Positions 9,220-17,008 of a DNA stretch of 33,125 nt are shown piece after piece. This DNA is from Thiogranum sp. (GTDB lineage Bacteria; Pseudomonadota; Gammaproteobacteria; DSM-19610): NCBI GenBank assembly GCA_024102665.1, contig JAGFJP010000110.1:1-33125 (forward strand), given 5' to 3'. Within the stretch, counting starts at the first letter, position 1. Each line of letters starts with the position of its first letter. Position numbers and translations under genes: made by a program. Below the pieces are notes generated by a model. That model was not told the DNA's origin and made no database searches. It worked only from the letters and a program-made list of their open reading frames with translations.

Positions 9220-10049
9220 AACAGTATCTGCAGCTGTTGCAGCATGTGCTCGATCATGGCGTGCGCAAGGAAGATCGGACCGGCACGGGTACGCTTAGCG
9301 TGTTCGGTTATCAGATGCGTTTTACGCTCGGCGACGGTTTTCCGCTGGTCACCACCAAGAAACTGCATGTGCGTTCCATCATCCATGAGTTGCTGTGGTT
9401 TCTCAAAGGTGACACCAACATCCGCTATCTGCACGAACACAATGTCAGCATCTGGGATGAATGGGCCGACGACAACGGCGATCTCGGGCCGGTATATGGC
9501 GCGCAGTGGCGCAGCTGGCCGACGCCGTCAGGTGAAAGCATCGACCAGATTGCGCAGGTGATCGAACAGCTGAAAAACAATCCGGATTCGCGGCGCATTA
9601 TTGTGAGTGCATGGAACGTGGCGGATCTCCCTGACGAGTCAGTGCCGCCGCAACAGAATGTCGCCAATGGCCGCATGGCGCTGGCGCCGTGTCACGCCTT
9701 CTTTCAGTTCTATGTCGCCGAAGGCAAACTTTCATGCCAGCTGTATCAGCGCTCCTGCGACAGCTTCATCGGGCTTGGTTTCAACCTGGCGTCGTACAGC
9801 CTGCTGACGCACATGGTGGCCCGGCAATGCGGTCTTGAGGTCGGCGATTTCATCTGGACCGGCGGCGACGTTCACCTGTATCTCAATCATCTCGAGCAGA
9901 CCAGAACGCAGCTCGAGCGCGAACCCTATCCGCTCCCGCAACTGCGTATCAAGCGACAGCCCGCGTCGATTTTCGAATATGAGTTCGACGATTTCGAGAT
10001 TGTCGGCTATCAATCGCACCCGCACATCAAGGCGCCGATCGCCATCTGA
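9216..10049 (+). CDS. thyA: thymidylate synthase
   Basis: Converts dUMP and methylene-tetrahydrofolate to dTMP and dihydrofolate. 277 residues. The nucleophile is Cys159 in [13 protein letters not shown], with RRII for phosphate binding (126-129), [13 protein letters not shown] and the C-terminal IKAPIAI. It is 13 residues longer than the 264-residue E. coli enzyme. The extra length lies just before the active site (about 138-152, [12 protein letters not shown]), a loop insert seen in several gammaproteobacterial ThyA proteins. GTG start, four-base overlap with lgt. folA, which regenerates the folate cofactor, lies 2 kb downstream but is separated by two other genes. Confidence 0.97.
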   Translation: MKQYLQLLQHVLDHGVRKEDRTGTGTLSVFGYQMRFTLGDGFPLVTTKKLHVRSIIHELLWFLKGDTNIRYLHEHNVSIWDEWADDNGDLGPVYGAQWRSWPTPSGESIDQIAQVIEQLKNNPDSRRIIVSAWNVADLPDESVPPQQNVANGRMALAPCHAFFQFYVAEGKLSCQLYQRSCDSFIGLGFNLASYSLLTHMVARQCGLEVGDFIWTGGDVHLYLNHLEQTRTQLEREPYPLPQLRIKRQPASIFEYEFDDFEIVGYQSHPHIKAPIAI

Positions 10050-10065
10050 AGACCTGTCCTTTATC

Positions 10066-10515
10066 TCAGTCGGCTGCGTCGCGGGATTGCCGACGCGGCG
10101 CCTGCAATGGCGGATGACCGCGCCGGCGTCGCAACCAGTTGATGGCAGGCAGCACCCTGGGGCGTGTTATCAACCAGCGCTCGAGCGCGAATTTTCCCGG
10201 ATAGTTCATGATCACCAGGCCCGCCAGCAGGGTGAGCAAGCCCTGGCCGGGTGTCACCAGCATGAGAAGACCGGCGAGCACAAGTACGCCGCCCAGCAGG
10301 TTCTTCGCGCCCGCAAGCGTGAGACGGATCAGCGGATGCCGCGCGCTGGTCGCCAGAGGCTCGCGCTGCGGATGCGAGAAATAATCGGCGGGTATGCGGA
10401 TCACCAGCAAGGGTGCCAGCGCCAGTCCGGCAATGAAGCACGCCAGGGAGATCGATACAAGCCAGACGGCGTGCTGATCGAAAAAACCGATTGCTGTTGT
10501 GATTATTTCCGGCAT
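10066..10515 (-). CDS. PGPGW-type transmembrane protein
   Basis: About 149-residue membrane protein with a first hydrophobic segment near 17-40 and a hydrophobic hairpin near 70-110. The hairpin contains LVTPGQGLLTLLAGL followed by YPGKFALERWL, the hallmark pattern of the putative transmembrane PGPGW family. A basic Arg-rich tail follows. No function is established. I chose the ATG at 10515 (GGAGAAGAG upstream, protein begins MPEII); a longer frame from 10566 adds 17 unconserved-looking residues. It is convergent with thyA and divergent from the aldolase gene. Confidence 0.75.
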   Translation of the reverse strand: MPEIITTAIGFFDQHAVWLVSISLACFIAGLALAPLLVIRIPADYFSHPQREPLATSARHPLIRLTLAGAKNLLGGVLVLAGLLMLVTPGQGLLTLLAGLVIMNYPGKFALERWLITRPRVLPAINWLRRRRGHPPLQAPRRQSRDAAD

Positions 10516-10698
10516 GGGATGCCACTCTTCTCCGCGCGCGCCACCGCTGCGTGTCACGTTCTGCAAGGTGACACCGGGCGCCTCATTCTATAACCTGTGA
10601 ACCTGCCTGTCGCACCTGCCGCGCGTGTTTTTGCATGTCACGGTAACGGTGCAGAATAGTTACAATAATGCGGGATCGGTGTACGGGAGAGAAGATTC
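10516..10698. promoter_or_regulatory. divergent intergenic region (PGPGW gene / aldolase-Dabb gene)
   Basis: About 180 bp between two divergent starts. For the aldolase gene, TACAAT at 10661-10666 is a good -10 candidate, but the best -35-like TTGCAT (10631-10636) is 24 nt away, too far for a standard pair, so an activator may be needed. GGGAGAGAAG at about 10685-10694 is a convincing ribosome binding site for the aldolase ATG at 10699. Confidence 0.35.
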
Positions 10699-11931
10699 AT
10701 GCCATTGGTACATATGGGCGACATGCTGGGCCACGCTTACCGTAACGGCTATGCCGTCGGTGCTTTTGACCTGGTAAGCCTGGATTTCCTCGAGGCGATA
10801 ATGTCGGCTGCGGAACGTTGTCGCGCTCCCGTTGTTCTGAGCCTGGCGGAGTCGCACTTCGATTATTTCGACTTTGAACTGGTGATGCCGGCCGTGGAAG
10901 CAGCGGCAGACCGCGCGTCGGTGCCGGTGGCCATACACCTGGACCACGGCGCGAGCCTCGAGTCAGCGGTGCATGGTATCAATCTCGGTTGCAACGGCGT
11001 GATGGTCGATGCATCCCTCGAGCCCTTCGATCAGAACGTCGCCCGGACCCGAAGGGTCGTGGACATGGCGCACAGCTGCGGTGTGCCGGTGGAAGGTGAA
11101 CTCGGTTACGTGGCCGGCGTCGAAGGGGAAGATGCCGAGCGCCATCCGGGCGAGGTTATTTACACCTCGGTGGAAGATGCCAGCGCTTACGTCGAGCGCA
11201 CCGGCGTGGATTTTCTTGCAGTGTCCATCGGCACCGTGCACGGCCGCATGAAAACACGGCCGGATCTGGATTTCGAACGTCTGGAGGCGATCAACGCAGC
11301 ACTGCAACTGCCGCTGGTGATTCACGGCGGAACCGGGTTATCGGACGAACAGTTCCGGCGTCTCGTTGCCGCCGGCGTGGCCAAGATCAATTACTACACG
11401 GCACTCTCCGATGCCGCTGCCGCGCGCATTGCGGACAATGTCGCGAGCGGTGCCCGTGGTGGCTACACCGCGCTGGTGAAAAGCGTTCAGGCGGCCATCA
11501 GCAACGAGGTCGAGCGTTGTATCCGCTTGTGGGGCAGCGCGGATCGCGCCGATGCCCTGCTCGACGAATGCCGGCCCTGGCAGCCTGTCGAACACCTGAT
11601 TATCTACAATGTCGGTGACGCCGGCGCCGATTACGTCGAGGCCATGATGACCGAGGGACACGAGGTGCTGGGGGCTATCCCCGGTGTGCGCAGGGTGTTT
11701 ACCGGCGAGGCCGTGCAGCACGAAACCGGATACCGCTACTGCTGGCTGGTGCGTTTCGCGCATCCGGCGGTTATCGACAGCTACCGCGAACACCCGGCGC
11801 ATCGCGCCTTTGCCGACAAGCTGTTTCGCCCTGTTGCGGCTGACCGCATCAGTATCGATTACCGCGCGGCGGGCGTGCCCGGTGCGGCGCGCGGGGTCGC
11901 TGCGGAATCCGCAAAGACTTTCAACCGTTAG
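10699..11931 (+). CDS. class II aldolase fused to a C-terminal Dabb domain
   Basis: 410-residue two-domain protein. Residues 1 to about 285 form a zinc-dependent class II aldolase (FbaA/GatY/KbaY type). Visible residues are catalytic Asp82 and zinc ligand His83 in HLDHG, VEGELGYVAG (131-140), zinc ligand His181 in TVHG, zinc ligand His209 in VIHGGTGLSD, and the phosphate-binding segment around AKINYYT (228-234). Residues about 297-390 match the dimeric alpha-beta barrel (Dabb) stress-responsive family: VEHLIIYNV, an IPGV turn (327-330) and YREHPAHRAF (362-371). The substrate is unknown: fructose-1,6-bisphosphate, tagatose-1,6-bisphosphate or another ketose phosphate. There is no frameshift between the halves. 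It is an orphan between thyA/PGPGW and folA, with a good ribosome binding site. Confidence 0.85.
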   Translation: MPLVHMGDMLGHAYRNGYAVGAFDLVSLDFLEAIMSAAERCRAPVVLSLAESHFDYFDFELVMPAVEAAADRASVPVAIHLDHGASLESAVHGINLGCNGVMVDASLEPFDQNVARTRRVVDMAHSCGVPVEGELGYVAGVEGEDAERHPGEVIYTSVEDASAYVERTGVDFLAVSIGTVHGRMKTRPDLDFERLEAINAALQLPLVIHGGTGLSDEQFRRLVAAGVAKINYYTALSDAAAARIADNVASGARGGYTALVKSVQAAISNEVERCIRLWGSADRADALLDECRPWQPVEHLIIYNVGDAGADYVEAMMTEGHEVLGAIPGVRRVFTGEAVQHETGYRYCWLVRFAHPAVIDSYREHPAHRAFADKLFRPVAADRISIDYRAAGVPGAARGVAAESAKTFNR

Positions 11932-11976
11932 CCGGAACGACCGAATGCGCGCCATGAAAGCCCTGGAGGTATGCCG

Positions 11977-12468
11977 ATGCGTATCGCATTGATTGCGGCG
12001 ATGGCGGAAAACCGCGTGATCGGCAGGCAGAACGCCCTGCCATGGCGACTCTCGGGCGATCTCCGGCATTTCAAATCGCTCACCATGGGCAAACCGGTGA
12101 TCATGGGACGCAATACGCATGAGTCCATAGGCAAACCGCTGCCGGGGCGGCTCAATATCGTCGTAACCCGCGATGCCGATTATCGCGCCGAAGGATGCAG
12201 TGTCGTGCACTCGGTGGCGGAAGCGCTCGAAGCGGCTGGCGACCATGACGAGGCAATGGTGATCGGCGGTGCCAGGTTGTATGAGCAGATGCTGGAGGTG
12301 GCCGACCGGATCTACCTGACACTGGTCAAGGCGGAAGTCGAAGGCGACGTCCTGTTCCCGCCGCTCGACCGCGGCATGTGGCGCGAAGTCGCGCGCGAGT
12401 CACACCCCGCTGATGAGAAAAACGAATACGCTTACGATTTCATCGTGCTCGACAAGGCGGATCAGTAA
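11977..12468 (+). CDS. folA: dihydrofolate reductase
   Basis: NADPH-dependent reduction of dihydrofolate to tetrahydrofolate, the trimethoprim target. 163 residues. Seen are the N-terminal IALIAAMAENRVIG, LPWRLSGDLRHFK with the catalytic acid Asp28 (Asp27 in E. coli), TMGKPVIMGRNTHESIGKPL, and the NADPH-binding VIGGARLYEQ. Two ATGs compete: GGAGG at 11965-11969 sits 7 nt before the ATG at 11977 but only 1 nt before that at 11971, so I choose 11977. It faces apaH convergently; folA next to apaH is a classic enterobacterial and gammaproteobacterial arrangement. Confidence 0.95.
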   Translation: MRIALIAAMAENRVIGRQNALPWRLSGDLRHFKSLTMGKPVIMGRNTHESIGKPLPGRLNIVVTRDADYRAEGCSVVHSVAEALEAAGDHDEAMVIGGARLYEQMLEVADRIYLTLVKAEVEGDVLFPPLDRGMWREVARESHPADEKNEYAYDFIVLDKADQ

Positions 12469-12493
12469 CAGCCGTCGGGCGAACCGAATGGCT

Positions 12494-13324
12494 TCAGTCC
12501 GTGCCGGGTTCCAGCACCCCGGCGCAGCCGTGCTCGATCCTTTGGGGCCTGTCGGTGTCGATGCGCATCGCCGTGAGCGCGCCGCCCCACAGGCAACCCG
12601 TGTCGAGGGCATGAATCCCCGGGCCGTCAAACGGTCCGAGCGTCGACCAGTGACCGAACAGAATCTTCATATCGCGGCTCTTGCGATGCGGCCACGCGAA
12701 CCAGGGCTGCAGATGCTTGGGTTGTCCGCCGGGCGGGCCTTTCTCCTTTAATGCCAGGTGTCCGTTGGTATCGCAGTAACGCAGACGCGTAAAACAGTTG
12801 GTGATAAAGCGCAGGCGATCCCAGCCCTGCAGGGAGTCCGACCAGACGTTGGGATGGTTGCCGTACATTTCGCCGAGGAACTCGACGTAGCGCTTGCTGC
12901 GCAACATCTTCGACACCTCGGCGGCGCAGGACTGCGCCGTTTCCAGGTCCCACTGGGGTGGCAGCCCGGCGTGAATCATCGTGTAGCCGCTCCCGGCATC
13001 GTGGTGCAGCAGCGGCTGGTGACGCAGCCACTCCAGCAGTTCGGGACCGTCCGGCGCGCTCATCACCTGCTGCAGGGTGTCCTTGTGTTTCCGGTATTTG
13101 GGAATGTGCGCCGAAGCGAGCAGGTGCAGGTCGTGATTACCGAGCACTGCGACGGCGTTGATCCTGTGCACGAAGCGCAAGGTTTCCAGGGACTTGTGCC
13201 CACGGTTCACCAGGTCGCCGGCAAACCACAATGTGTCATGGCGGGGATCGAAGCCGATCTTGTCGAGCAGGGATTCCAGTTCGTCGAAGCAACCCTGCAC
13301 ATCGCCGATGGCGTAAACCCCCAT
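12494..13324 (-). CDS. apaH: symmetrical bis(5'-nucleosyl)-tetraphosphatase
   Basis: Hydrolyses Ap4A to two ADP; in E. coli it also removes Np4 caps from RNA. 276 residues, close to E. coli ApaH (280). Metallophosphatase motifs are GDVQGC (7-12), GDLVNRG (36-42) and GNHDLHLL (62-69), followed by the conserved HAGLPPQWD. It starts 3 nt after the apaG stop, so the two are translated from one message. It ends 25 nt from the convergent folA stop with no obvious terminator hairpin. Confidence 0.96.
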   Translation of the reverse strand: MGVYAIGDVQGCFDELESLLDKIGFDPRHDTLWFAGDLVNRGHKSLETLRFVHRINAVAVLGNHDLHLLASAHIPKYRKHKDTLQQVMSAPDGPELLEWLRHQPLLHHDAGSGYTMIHAGLPPQWDLETAQSCAAEVSKMLRSKRYVEFLGEMYGNHPNVWSDSLQGWDRLRFITNCFTRLRYCDTNGHLALKEKGPPGGQPKHLQPWFAWPHRKSRDMKILFGHWSTLGPFDGPGIHALDTGCLWGGALTAMRIDTDRPQRIEHGCAGVLEPGTD

Positions 13325-13327
13325 CCG

Positions 13328-13708
13328 CTAGTGAAGTGTGCGCGGGATCGACAGGGTAAACGGCGGGATAGCCGCGTCAAACTCCACACCGTCATCGGCG
13401 ATCATCTGATAGGTGCCCTGCATGCTGCCGACCGGTGTTGCGAGCATGGTGCCGCTGGTGTAGCGGAACTGCTCGCCGGGCTTGAGTCGGGGTTGTTCGC
13501 CAACCACGCCTTCTCCCCGCACTTCCTGCGTCTTGTTGTTGGCATCGGTAATGATCCAGTGTCGACTCAAAAGCTGTGCAGGGACTTTGCCCACGTTTTG
13601 AATGGTGACCGCGTAGGCGAATATATAGCGACCCTGCTCCGGCAGGGATTGTTCCTCTACATACCGGGTCTCGACTTCAACCTTGATATTGTAGGACTCA
13701 CTGGCCAT
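13328..13708 (-). CDS. apaG: ApaG protein (Co2+/Mg2+ efflux-associated, DUF525)
   Basis: 126-residue beta-sandwich protein of the ApaG/DUF525 family (E. coli 125 residues). Typical segments are RYIFAYAVTIQNVG, LLSRHWIITDANN, VRGEGVVGEQPRLKPGEQFRYTSG and GSMQGTYQMI. A molecular role is not firmly established; the name comes from a cobalt-resistance phenotype. The frame stays open upstream past 13900, but the ATG at 13708, with GGAG about 10 nt upstream, gives the family length. It is first of the apaG-apaH pair and is here separated from rsmA by about 1.5 kb of other genes. Confidence 0.94.
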   Translation of the reverse strand: MASESYNIKVEVETRYVEEQSLPEQGRYIFAYAVTIQNVGKVPAQLLSRHWIITDANNKTQEVRGEGVVGEQPRLKPGEQFRYTSGTMLATPVGSMQGTYQMIADDGVEFDAAIPPFTLSIPRTLH

Positions 13709-13846
13709 GGTGTGCTGCTCCGGAATTTTCACAAGGATACGTACTTTGACTCGGTCGGTACATATTATCCGCGCATTTCCGGCGGTAAGGCAAAGTCGCG
13801 ATATCGGGCTATATTTTAAGTAGATATCCGTTTGCAGGAGTGCGCC
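13709..13846. promoter_or_regulatory. divergent promoter region of apaG and the 71-residue gene
   Basis: 138 bp between divergent starts. It is locally AT-rich, with TATATT at 13810-13815 as a possible -10 for the plus-strand gene. TTGACT at 13746-13751 lies only 11 nt from TATTAT (13763-13768), so those two do not pair as a normal sigma-70 promoter. AGGAG at 13836-13840 is a clear ribosome binding site for the ATG at 13847. Confidence 0.35.
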
Positions 13847-14062
13847 ATGTACCTGAGAGACAAGAAAAGCGGTGATCTGGTGGAAGTGCTGGATATTGCG
13901 GCCATGGTGGATCCATGCAGGCAGCAACTGGACGGCCGTTTCCACGCCGGAGAGGAACTGCAGGATCCGGAGACGTTTGCCAAGGACGCGCTGGAATTTC
14001 CGTCGGGAGAGAGTCTGCCACGCTGCTGGGTCGACGTGGCGTACCGCTCAACCGCGCACTGA
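13847..14062 (+). CDS. small conserved-looking protein of unknown function
   Basis: 71-residue soluble, acidic protein beginning MYLRDKKSGDLVEVLDI. It has no membrane segment, no cysteine pair except one near the C-terminus (PRCW), and no motif I can assign. The pattern HAGEELQDPE, then FPSGE and LPRCWVD looks structured and gene-like. AGGAG six bases before the ATG supports translation from 13847 rather than from the upstream in-frame start at 13832. I do not recognise a function. It interrupts the usual rsmA-apaG junction. Confidence 0.7.
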   Translation: MYLRDKKSGDLVEVLDIAAMVDPCRQQLDGRFHAGEELQDPETFAKDALEFPSGESLPRCWVDVAYRSTAH

Positions 14063-14268
14063 ACCCCGCTGTTGAAATCCGCGACGCGCCCGCTCATCGC
14101 TGGCGTGAAGCGAGGTATTTCGTTTAAAATACAAATAATTACAGCTCATCCCCGCGCGCTGTTCCGGATGCCTGTCGGCTTCGGCGCCGGTTTTCAGAAG
14201 TGCCCGCCAACGGCCGCTAACGTCGCACTGGGGGAAGCACCAAAAAAGGATCCGATTCAGGACAGGTA
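14063..14268. other. gene-free stretch between two small plus-strand genes
   Basis: About 200 bases. An AT-rich patch (TTTAAAATACAAATAATT, 14123-14140) stands out from the GC-rich surroundings and could hold a -10 element for the downstream genes, though no matching -35 is clear. A short inverted repeat, GGACA-N5-TGTCC (14260-14274), straddles the start of the next short ORF. No RNA gene is recognisable. Confidence 0.35.
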
Positions 14269-14370
14269 ATGTCCGAAAATGTGATCTGTCTAACAGTCAC
14301 TCCGCTTCACGCAAAAGATAATCAGGCTGCGCATCCGGACACGGGGCACCAGCAAGCGGTGACATTATGA
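14269..14370 (+). CDS. 33-codon upstream ORF overlapping the next gene (ATGA)
   Basis: ATG at 14269 opens a 33-codon frame (MSENVICLTVTPLHAKDNQ...) that ends with TGA at 14368-14370, overlapping the ATG of the next gene at 14367 as ATGA. AGGA lies about 6 nt before its ATG, better than the ribosome binding site of the downstream gene. This is the arrangement expected of a leader peptide or translationally coupled small gene. The peptide matches nothing I know, and a chance overlap cannot be excluded. Confidence 0.4.
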   Translation: MSENVICLTVTPLHAKDNQAAHPDTGHQQAVTL

Positions 14371-14774
14371 GCAAGAATTCCAGGCGCTATCGCAAACCGG
14401 ATTTGATGTTTCTCATTGCCTGTTTCGTAGGGTTCGGCGTTCTGTTGACCAGTGTCGCCCAGGCCGAGCAAGCGCCGTTATCCGCATCCGTGATGACCGA
14501 TCCTGCGCCGCAGCGATCACTTCCCGAAAAATGGTTCTACTCGCTTGATCTGGCCAACAGGCTCAAGAACTGGAAACCCAAAATCGAGGTGGTGACTTGC
14601 GACGAGGGGCTCAATCTGTCGCGTCCCTTCGGCATCCGCGGCCCCGTGCTGCAGATTTCCACATCGGTTCCGGAGTACGCCGAACACAGCCTGCGCGCCG
14701 GCGGCGACAGCCAGGTCGGGACGCTGATCGGCGATCAACCTGACGCTTACCTGTTCCTGCAGCAACGCTGGTAG
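14367..14774 (+). CDS. small exported or membrane-anchored protein of unknown function
   Basis: 135 residues. A basic N-terminus (MSKNSRRYRKPD) is followed by a hydrophobic core (14-30) and VAQAEQA, a plausible signal-peptidase site near residue 33, so the mature part is probably periplasmic. Mature features are KWFYSLDLANRL, one Cys in VVTCDEGLNLSRP, and a C-terminal LFLQQRW. No family recognised. Its own ribosome binding site is weak (only GGTG nearby), consistent with coupling to the short ORF that overlaps its start. It ends 30 nt from the convergent usp gene. Confidence 0.6.
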   Translation: MSKNSRRYRKPDLMFLIACFVGFGVLLTSVAQAEQAPLSASVMTDPAPQRSLPEKWFYSLDLANRLKNWKPKIEVVTCDEGLNLSRPFGIRGPVLQISTSVPEYAEHSLRAGGDSQVGTLIGDQPDAYLFLQQRW

Positions 14775-14790
14775 GCCGCAGGCCGCGGCC
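14774..14790. terminator. short GC hairpin in a convergent gap (weak terminator candidate)
   Basis: GGCCGC-AGGCC-GCGGCC: a perfect 6-bp stem with a 5-nt loop immediately after the stop of the 135-residue gene, between convergent genes. Only a modest pyrimidine stretch (GTTCCTTCTC) follows on the plus strand, so terminator function is uncertain. Confidence 0.3.
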
Positions 14791-14804
14791 CGTCCAGTTC
14801 CTTC

Positions 14805-15242
14805 TCAGTCCTTTACCCGCACCGCCAGCACATCACAGGGCGCGCCGTGCAGAACGGCATTCGAAGTTGAACCCAGCAACAGTTGTATACCCTGTCTGCC
14901 GTGACTGCCGACAACGATAAGGTCTACGCCATGTTCCTCGGCAATGCGCAGGATTTCGCGCCGCGTACTGCCCTGAACTACGAACTGCTGGCAATCCTCG
15001 ATGCCGAGTTTTGCAGCGAAAGTCTGCAAGCGGCGCTGCGCGGTTTTCAGCAACTCCTGGTCCAGTTCCAGTTCCTGCGGCAATACCAGTTCGTTGGACA
15101 AATCGACCTGGACAAACTCAACCACGTGCACCAGGCTCAGGCGGCATGAAAAAGCCGCGCCGAGTTGCAGCGCGCGCTGCGCGACAGCATCTGCATTATC
15201 GGAAAAATCGACTGCCAGCAATATATGCGAGTACCCGGACAT
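14805..15242 (-). CDS. universal stress protein, UspA family
   Basis: 145-residue single-domain Usp. It has N-terminal HILLAVDFSDNA (6-17), central SLVHVVEF, and the C-terminal nucleotide-binding glycine segment VGSHGRQG then LLLGSTSNAVLHGAPCDVLAVRV (Gly112, Gly115, Gly124, Ser125). It begins 6 nt after the rsmA stop and is therefore likely the last gene of the lptD-surA-pdxA-rsmA operon, replacing apaG, which normally occupies this place. The stress it answers to cannot be read from sequence. Confidence 0.92.
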   Translation of the reverse strand: MSGYSHILLAVDFSDNADAVAQRALQLGAAFSCRLSLVHVVEFVQVDLSNELVLPQELELDQELLKTAQRRLQTFAAKLGIEDCQQFVVQGSTRREILRIAEEHGVDLIVVGSHGRQGIQLLLGSTSNAVLHGAPCDVLAVRVKD

Positions 15243-15248
15243 CTGGAT

Positions 15249-16046
15249 TCATCCTCTTGCCGCCTGCGGGTTGTTGGTGTGCAGCTGGTTGGCCAGCGCG
15301 GCGTACTGCTCGAGCGAAATGGTTTCCGGTCTCGCCGCGGGATCAGTATTCGCATCTTCGATCTGTTGCGTGGTCAAAAGCCCCTTCAGTGTATTGCGCA
15401 GTGTCTTGCGCCTCTGGGAAAAGGCCTGTCGGACCAGCGTCGTCAGGCTCGCGACGTCCTGGACGTTGACCGGGGGTTCGCGCCATGGTGTCAGCCGCAC
15501 AAACATCGAATCCACTTTCGGTACCGGGTCGAAGGATTCGGGCGGCACACGGAACAGGGGCGCGACATCGCAATAGTACTGGATCATGACTGACAGCCTG
15601 CCGTAGTCGCCGCTGCCGGGTTTTGCGGCCATCCGGTCAACGACCTCCTTTTGCAGCATGAAGTGCATATCTTCAATATAGCCTGCCTGTTCCACCAGGT
15701 GGAACAGCAGGGGAGTGGAGATGTTGTAGGGAAGGTTTCCGACGGCGCGAATCCTGCCGGCGTGCGCCAGCGATGAAAAATCGAAACGCAGCGCGTCCTG
15801 CTGATGAATCACCAGTTCCCCGATCGCTTGCGCCCGGGCCGCCAGGGGCTGCACCAGGTCGCGGTCCAGCTCCACCACTTCCAGCCGTCCGCACGCTTTC
15901 AGCAGGGGCAGGGTGATCGCGCCGTGTCCCGGCCCGATTTCCACCAGGTGTTGTCCCGGCTTCGGATTCACTGACTGCACGATGCGCTGGATAATGGCGG
16001 GGTCGCGCAGGAAGTTCTGACCAAAGCGTTTTCTAGCCCGCATCAT
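15249..16046 (-). CDS. rsmA: 16S rRNA (A1518/A1519-N6) dimethyltransferase
   Basis: RsmA/KsgA dimethylates two adjacent adenosines near the 3' end of 16S rRNA in late 30S assembly; loss gives kasugamycin resistance. 265 residues. Motifs are RFGQNFLRD (7-15), [10 protein letters not shown] (36-45), VVELDRDL (57-64) and the catalytic NLPYNIS (104-110). The start is the ATG at 16046, whose ATGATG overlaps the pdxA stop by four bases; the next ATG at 16043 would differ by one residue. A longer frame from 16067 would run into pdxA and is not supported. Confidence 0.96.
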   Translation of the reverse strand: MMRARKRFGQNFLRDPAIIQRIVQSVNPKPGQHLVEIGPGHGAITLPLLKACGRLEVVELDRDLVQPLAARAQAIGELVIHQQDALRFDFSSLAHAGRIRAVGNLPYNISTPLLFHLVEQAGYIEDMHFMLQKEVVDRMAAKPGSGDYGRLSVMIQYYCDVAPLFRVPPESFDPVPKVDSMFVRLTPWREPPVNVQDVASLTTLVRQAFSQRRKTLRNTLKGLLTTQQIEDANTDPAARPETISLEQYAALANQLHTNNPQAARG

Positions 16047-17008
16047 CGGGCAAGTTCGATCGCGCATTCTATGGCGGCAATGAGGCTGCCGGTGCTCGCC
16101 TCCCCGGTTCCCGCCTTGTCGAGGGCCGTGCCGTGATCGACCGAAGTGCGAACCATGGGCAGTCCCAGCGTGATATTCACCGCTCTTCCGAATCCCATGT
16201 ATTTAAGCACCGGCAAGCCCTGGTCGTGGTACATCGCCAGCACCGCGTCGGCTTTGGCAAGGAATGGCGGCGTAAACAGCGTGTCTGCAGGCAGGGGACC
16301 GGACAGGCGCATGCCTTCGGCTATGAGTTTCCTGATAACGGGCGCGATAACCTCGATCTCTTCCCGCCCGAGATGACCGTCTTCCCCGGCGTGCGGATTG
16401 AGACCGGCAACGAGTATGTTCGGATCGTCGATCGCGAACCTGTTGTTCAGTTCCGTGTGCAGGCAGCGCAGCACTGCTTCCAGGCTTTCACGGGTGATGG
16501 CGGCCGGAACCTCTTTCAGTGGCAGGTGGGTGGTCGCCAGGGCGACGCGCAGCCCGGGCGCAGCCAGCATCATCACCACCTGCGGCGCGGCGGTTTTCTG
16601 TGCCAGGTATTCGGTATGTCCTGTAAAGGGGATGCCGGCTTCATTGATGATTCCCTTGTGCACCGGTGCGGTAACCAGCGCCTGAAAGCGACGGTCCATG
16701 CACCCCTCGATGGCGCGATCCAGCAGGTCGAGAACATAGGGCGCATTGGCGACATCGAGTTTGCCGGCTTCGACAGCGGCGCGCAGGCTGAGCGGATAGA
16801 CGCTGATGCGGCCAGGTTGCGGCGGATCTTGCGGCCGGAACGCCGGAAGCGCAAGCGGCCGGCCGAGTGCACGGGCGCGCTCGGCCAGCAACTGCGGGTC
16901 GCCGATCAGAATGAGTTCGGCGTCAGGCTGATAGCCGGCGAGCGCAATGCACAGATCGGGCCCGATTCCGGCCGGCTCGCCTGTGGTGATGGCAATGCGA
17001 GGCGTCAC
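16043..17008 (-). CDS. pdxA: 4-hydroxythreonine-4-phosphate dehydrogenase
   Basis: NAD-dependent oxidation of 4-phosphohydroxy-L-threonine in pyridoxal 5'-phosphate synthesis. 321 residues. Family segments are [13 protein letters not shown] (7-19), [25 protein letters not shown], the metal-site histidine in [11 protein letters not shown], and [15 protein letters not shown] then [15 protein letters not shown] near the C-terminus. The GTG start overlaps the surA stop as GTGA, and its own stop overlaps rsmA. This surA-pdxA-rsmA order is the standard gammaproteobacterial one. Confidence 0.96.
   Translation of the reverse strand: MTPRIAITTGEPAGIGPDLCIALAGYQPDAELILIGDPQLLAERARALGRPLALPAFRPQDPPQPGRISVYPLSLRAAVEAGKLDVANAPYVLDLLDRAIEGCMDRRFQALVTAPVHKGIINEAGIPFTGHTEYLAQKTAAPQVVMMLAAPGLRVALATTHLPLKEVPAAITRESLEAVLRCLHTELNNRFAIDDPNILVAGLNPHAGEDGHLGREEIEVIAPVIRKLIAEGMRLSGPLPADTLFTPPFLAKADAVLAMYHDQGLPVLKYMGFGRAVNITLGLPMVRTSVDHGTALDKAGTGEASTGSLIAAIECAIELAR

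Noticed and set aside
9627-9675. 13-residue insertion in ThyA relative to E. coli
   Set aside because: Same loop insert occurs in other gammaproteobacterial ThyA proteins; catalytic Cys and flanks are intact, so not an anomaly.
13746-13768. TTGACT and TATTAT in the apaG divergent region as a sigma-70 promoter
   Set aside because: Spacing between them is only 11 bp, too short for a working -35/-10 pair.
12758-13819. 353-codon open frame antisense to apaH and apaG
   Set aside because: It spans two well-defined genes on the opposite strand and carries no motif.
14072-14269. 65-codon plus-strand frame in the gap after the 71-residue gene
   Set aside because: No ribosome binding site, low-complexity translation, and it crosses an AT-rich promoter-like patch.
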